Origin: JBAVEL01 sp049587715
GTDB lineage: Bacteria; Bacteroidota; Ignavibacteria; UBA10030; UBA6906
Assembly: GCA_049587715.1 (NCBI GenBank)
Contig: JBAVEL010000068.1
Span: 1 to 9,789 of the forward strand
Length of the DNA stretch: 9,789 nucleotides
Direction: 5' to 3'
Position numbers and translations under genes: made by a program. Below are positions 6,672 through 9,789 of this stretch, in pieces (within the stretch, counting starts at the first letter, position 1; the number at the start of each line of letters is the position of its first letter). The notes under the pieces were generated by a model that was not told the origin of the DNA, searched no databases, and worked only from the letters and a program-made list of their open reading frames with translations.

Positions 6672-7322
6672 TCATGTGATTCCGCTCCGGAGTCCATCCC
6701 CCAGCTCGTTGGTGTCGGTGTCGGAGCGGCGGACTCCGCACCGCTGGAGCAGCGCGGCCGCAAGGCGGATGCCCCCGATGAGCCCCTCCGCGGCCCGACC
6801 GCTCTTCAGCCCGGAGGTGACCGCCTGCACCACCTCCTCCCATTCCCCCTTCCGTACCTTCGCGTTGATGCCCGTATCCCCGAGCACCACCACCCGCCGC
6901 TCAAAGGCGCTCACGAACAGGAGCACGCCCGTCCGCCCCCGGGTGGAGAAGACCTCCTCCGCCAGAAAGGCCTCGGCGGCCCGCTGGGCCGTCCGGCGCT
7001 CCATGGCGGGAGCTCCGGCGAAGAACCTCCGGACGGGCGGGAAGGCCGCATTCGCAAGCCACCCCGCCGCCATGCCTGCAAGAAGGGCCAGGCCGGGGTC
7101 CACGAAGGGGGGGAGGGTGAGGCTTCCTCCCGGCCACCGGAGAAGGAAGACCAGGGCGGCTGCCAGGCACCCCAGGGCCGCGCCGCCCCGGAGCCCGGCT
7201 TCGGGGTAGTCGTCGCTCTGCGCCACCACATAGGGAACGATCTCCCCCGAGGTGGCGGTCTCCGATTCCCGCACCGCGGCGGCGATCCGCTCCCGCTCCG
7301 CTTCCCCGAACACGGTCTTCAT
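6672..7322 (-). CDS. TPM-domain membrane protein (TLP18.3/Psb32/MOLO-1 family)
   Basis: The protein has 216 residues. An opening amphipathic helix, FGEAERERIAAAVRESETAT, is followed by SGEIVPYVVAQSDDYPEA (26-42), then a hydrophobic hairpin (about 44-62 and 74-94). The rest of the domain then resumes: AEAFLAEEVFSTRGRTGVLL, FVSAFERRVVVLGDTGINAKV (136-156) and W161, with ALLQRCG near the end. TPM domains occur in chloroplast and bacterial envelope proteins; phosphatase activity has been reported for the plant protein, but bacterial roles are poorly known. The ATG at 7320-7322 shares one base with the propeller stop (TGATG), with no Shine-Dalgarno sequence, suggesting coupled translation. A reading 37 codons longer (to 7433) only adds an Arg-rich leader overlapping the upstream gene, so I rejected it. 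The family call is good; function is unknown. Confidence 0.85.
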   Translation of the reverse strand: MKTVFGEAERERIAAAVRESETATSGEIVPYVVAQSDDYPEAGLRGGAALGCLAAALVFLLRWPGGSLTLPPFVDPGLALLAGMAAGWLANAAFPPVRRFFAGAPAMERRTAQRAAEAFLAEEVFSTRGRTGVLLFVSAFERRVVVLGDTGINAKVRKGEWEEVVQAVTSGLKSGRAAEGLIGGIRLAAALLQRCGVRRSDTDTNELGDGLRSGIT

Positions 7323-8422
7323 CAGCGGTACCGGCGGGGTTTGCGGGGTTTCTGTTCGGGAGGCGCAATCACGCACACCCCGCCCCGCTCGGTTCCGATC
7401 CAGAGATCGGCGTCTGCGTCCACGAGGAGGCACCGGATCCAGTTGTCGCTCAGGCTCCGGGGGTCCGCCGGATCGTGCGTGAGGGAGCTCACCGCGCCCG
7501 TGCCCGGGTCCAGGATCCTGACCCCGCTCCCGGCTGTGCCCACCAGTATCCTCCCGGCGGAATCCTCCTCGAGGGCTGTGACGGGAACTCCCGGAAGGTA
7601 CCGCCGGTACTTCTCGGGCCGCTCCCGATCGAACTCGTCCCGCTCGAAAGAGTACAGGGTGAGACCCTCCTCCTCCAGCCCAATCCAGAGCCGGCCGTCG
7701 CGGTCCTGAAGGAGGGCGGTGACGGAGTTCCCACTCAGGCCGGGTGTCCCGGGAGGGGATTGCCGGAGGGCGCGGAAAAAGCCGGTGTTCCTCTCCAGCA
7801 GGTTCACTCCTCCTCCGAGCGTGCCGATCCAGACCGTTCCCTGCCGGTCTTCCAGGAGGGGGAGGATCCGGTTCTCGGTGAGCCCCATGGGGTCGTCGGG
7901 CTGGTTGCGGAAGTGGGAGAAGTTGAGGGTGGAGCGATCGAACACATTCAGACCGTTCACCGTTCCGATCCAGAGGGCCCCGTTTCCGTCTTCCATGAGG
8001 GAGAGCACCCGGTCGTCACTCAGGCTGTTGGCGTTCTCGGGTTCGTGTTTGTACTGCGTGAGGGCCCCGCCGGTCCTGTCGAAGCGGTAGAACCCGCCCC
8101 CGAAGGTGCCCACCCACATGATCCCGCTCCGGTCCTCCAGCAGGCACCGGATGTCGTTGCCGGGGGCCCCGTCCCCCGCCCCCGCCGCGGGCTGGTAGAG
8201 CGTGAGGGCGCCCCTGTCGTACCTGCAGAAACCCTCCCGCGTCCCGAACCAGAGCAGACGGTCGCGGGTCTGCATGATGGCGTTGACCCTGGGCGAGGGG
8301 AGGCCGTGTGCGGTGGTGATGGTGCGGAAGGAGGGCCCCTCTTTCCTTCCCTGGGCCGCGCCCGGCCCGTGGACAAGGCACACGAGGAGGAGCGCAAGCG
8401 CTCCCGTACGGCATGATGTCAT
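7322..8422 (-). CDS. secreted Reg_prop seven-repeat beta-propeller protein
   Basis: The protein has 366 residues. It starts with a signal peptide (hydrophobic residues about 7-17, likely cleavage near GAA-Q at 21-24). The mature part is almost entirely seven Reg_prop repeats, with the signature [LV]-x-x-[NDR]-x-[IV]-x-x-[LM]-x-x-D-x-x-G-x-[LM]-W-[IV]-GT. Repeats begin near residues 41, 87, 134, 181, 229, 278 and 324 and carry LWFGT, MWVGT, LWIGT, VWIGT, LWIGL, ILVGT and LWIGT. Seven repeats are enough for one closed propeller. In most relatives two propellers form the sensor of a larger kinase, cyclase or SpoIIE protein; here no transmembrane helix, Y_Y_Y domain or output domain follows, and the protein ends in a basic tail. 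The ATG at 8420-8422 has GGAG 8 nt upstream; a longer reading to 8539 would overlap the peptidase gene and hide the signal peptide. It may sense or bind an envelope ligand, perhaps for the phosphatase encoded downstream (inference). Confidence 0.9.
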   Translation of the reverse strand: MTSCRTGALALLLVCLVHGPGAAQGRKEGPSFRTITTAHGLPSPRVNAIMQTRDRLLWFGTREGFCRYDRGALTLYQPAAGAGDGAPGNDIRCLLEDRSGIMWVGTFGGGFYRFDRTGGALTQYKHEPENANSLSDDRVLSLMEDGNGALWIGTVNGLNVFDRSTLNFSHFRNQPDDPMGLTENRILPLLEDRQGTVWIGTLGGGVNLLERNTGFFRALRQSPPGTPGLSGNSVTALLQDRDGRLWIGLEEEGLTLYSFERDEFDRERPEKYRRYLPGVPVTALEEDSAGRILVGTAGSGVRILDPGTGAVSSLTHDPADPRSLSDNWIRCLLVDADADLWIGTERGGVCVIAPPEQKPRKPRRYR

Positions 8423-8456
8423 GGCGTTTTCTCCACGCGGTTGAAAGGATGCTCCC

Positions 8457-9789
8457 CTATCGAGTCCATTCTTCGAGAACCGCCGCCGGGCGGACGGTCC
8501 GGGGGATGAGACCGTCGCGCATGGCGGCATGCCAGGCAAAGGAGGCGAGGACCACGGCCGACTGCTTCAGATCCTCCTCGATGACCCTCTCGGAGAGGTC
8601 CATGGTGCTGTGCCAGGTGCGGGTCCCGTACTCGATGTCGTCCTGGATGAAATCAAAAGCCGGGAGGCCCGCCAGGTCAAAGGCCACGTGGTCGGACCCG
8701 GTTGTGGCCGCCAGACTGAGCGTCGAGGCGCCCATGTCCCCGAAGGGCTCCAGCCAGGCGCGGAAGATCGGGCGCACGGCCTCGTTCCCCTGCAGATAGA
8801 CCCCCCGGATCCGGCCTGTTCCGTTGTCATGGTTGAAATAGACGGAGAAGCGCTTCGCCTCCCTGCTGTGAAGGAGAACCGCCCCGGAGTCCCCGGCCTC
8901 CTGGCGGGCAAGGTGTCGCCTCACATAGCTCCGGGATCCGAACAGGCCCTGCTCCTCCCCGGTCCAGAGAGCGATGCGGATGGTCCGCCGGGGCCTCGAG
9001 GGGAGCATCCTCAGGATGCGCAGTGCCTCCATGCAGGCCGCCACGCCGGTCCCGTTGTCGGTGGCGCCCGTCCCGCCGTGCCAGCTGTCCAGGTGGGCCC
9101 CGATCATCACGATCTCCTCCTTCAGGTCCCCTCCCGGGATCTCCGCGATCACATTCCAGGCGGAATCGGCGGGCCGCGACTCCACCTCCAGGTTCATCCG
9201 GAGGGTGACGCGCGCCCCCCGCTCCATCATGCGGCAGAGCCGGCCGTAGTGTTCCGCAGCCACGGCCGCCTGGGGGAGCATACGCATGGCCCTCCGCTCG
9301 AACGGTTTCACCCTCCGCGCCAGAGGGGTGTCGGGATGCTGGGCCGTGTGGGCCGCGCCCACGGATATGTTCCCCCCGTCCCTCCCGCCGGAGGTGAGAA
9401 CCGCGAGAGCCCCTTCCTCTTCCATGAGTCTCCAGGAGCGGTACTCCAGGAGGGCGGCGCGGCGCCGGATCTCCTCCCCGGGGCCCTCCCGGGGGAGGGG
9501 CCCGGCGGGAGGGCCGGCGTTCGCCAGGTCCAGCAGGGCCTCATCGGCCATGCGCGTCGCGTACGGCTCGAACCGGGGCTCCACCCTGTCGGGTTCTCCG
9601 AAGAGAACGATTCTGCCTCCCAGCCGGTCCCTGTAGGACTCGAGGGCGCTGTCGGTGGAGGGGTGAAACCACACCGCTTCGGCCGTGATCATGCCCCCCG
9701 TCCCGGGAGACCACGCCTTCGGGTACGACACAAGGGGGGCGTGGAGCGGAGCGGTCATCGAGAGGGAGTGGGAGCGCAGCTCCCAGCTC
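8457..9789 (-). CDS. M28 family zinc peptidase with PA domain (5' end cut off by window edge)
   Basis: This is the C-terminal part (444 complete codons) of a co-catalytic zinc exopeptidase resembling carboxypeptidase Q/PGCP. The frame stays open through the window edge (SWELRSHSLS precedes the first in-window Met at 9758), so the true start and any signal peptide lie outside. Counting from that Met, a PA-type insert (about 20-150, with GGRIVLFGEP) precedes the catalytic domain. The M28 metal set is complete: GAHLDSW (220-226, with H222 and D224), GATDNGTG (231-238, D234), WTGEEQGLFGS (265-275, with E268 as base and E269 as ligand), HDNGTGRIRG (310-319, D311) and TWHSTMD (381-387, H383). Family members usually act outside the cytoplasm on small peptides. 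The TAG stop lies 34 nt before the propeller ATG, so it probably heads, or sits within, the same transcript. Confidence 0.93.
   Translation of the reverse strand, partial: SWELRSHSLSMTAPLHAPLVSYPKAWSPGTGGMITAEAVWFHPSTDSALESYRDRLGGRIVLFGEPDRVEPRFEPYATRMADEALLDLANAGPPAGPLPREGPGEEIRRRAALLEYRSWRLMEEEGALAVLTSGGRDGGNISVGAAHTAQHPDTPLARRVKPFERRAMRMLPQAAVAAEHYGRLCRMMERGARVTLRMNLEVESRPADSAWNVIAEIPGGDLKEEIVMIGAHLDSWHGGTGATDNGTGVAACMEALRILRMLPSRPRRTIRIALWTGEEQGLFGSRSYVRRHLARQEAGDSGAVLLHSREAKRFSVYFNHDNGTGRIRGVYLQGNEAVRPIFRAWLEPFGDMGASTLSLAATTGSDHVAFDLAGLPAFDFIQDDIEYGTRTWHSTMDLSERVIEEDLKQSAVVLASFAWHAAMRDGLIPRTVRPAAVLEEWTR

Noticed and set aside
7323..7433. A 37-residue N-terminal extension of the TPM protein
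   Set aside because: It is Arg/Pro-rich, overlaps the last propeller codons out of frame and adds no domain. The ATG sharing a base with the propeller stop is the more natural start.

Overview
The window is a GC-rich (roughly two thirds G+C by eye), gene-dense stretch of bacterial DNA in which every gene I can support lies on the minus strand. It therefore reads from the high-coordinate end to the low-coordinate end. The best clue to the organism is the C-terminal domain of the protein at 1419-2708, which has the YPNP-x-NPSTTI / LGRRV / ASG-x-Y-x-YRL pattern of a type IX secretion (por) sorting domain. With a stand-alone Reg_prop beta-propeller and an RsbU/SpoIIE-type phosphatase, this suggests a high-GC member of the FCB group (Bacteroidota, Ignavibacteria or related candidate phyla), probably from a metagenome. 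I cannot name a genus.

Order of transcription: (1) an M28 zinc aminopeptidase/carboxypeptidase whose 5' end is cut by the window edge (8457-9789); (2) a secreted seven-repeat Reg_prop propeller (7322-8422); (3) a membrane-anchored TPM-domain protein (6672-7322); (4) an 809-residue membrane protein with an N-terminal ectodomain, a CPBP-like membrane domain lacking its usual catalytic residues, and a C-terminal SpoIIE/PP2C phosphatase (4166-6595); (5) a hotdog-fold acyl-CoA thioesterase (3709-4149); (6) a membrane-anchored rhodanese (3209-3712); (7) a MauE/DoxX-type membrane protein (2754-3212); (8) a secreted cysteine-rich protein with two tandem copies of an unrecognised module and a T9SS sorting domain (1419-2708); (9) a GlcD-type FAD oxidase (27-1418).

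Spacing is tight throughout. There are 4-nt overlaps at 5/6 and 6/7, a 1-nt overlap at 2/3, a stop codon directly abutting a start at 8/9, and gaps of 16 to 76 nt elsewhere. No internal terminator is convincing, so one long polycistronic unit is plausible, with its promoter outside the window beyond 9789. The longest gap without a gene is 76 nt (6596-6671); it is unusually rich in GC palindromes. There are no RNA genes, mobile elements, CRISPR repeats or attachment sites that I can see.

Functionally the cluster mixes an envelope sensing/signalling set (propeller, TPM protein, receptor-like phosphatase), a likely extracytoplasmic sulfur/disulfide pair (rhodanese plus MauE) and metabolic genes (thioesterase, GlcD). 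Their co-operation is inferred from gene order only. The items most worth a second look are the CPBP-like/SpoIIE fusion and the duplicated cysteine-rich module of the T9SS cargo protein.
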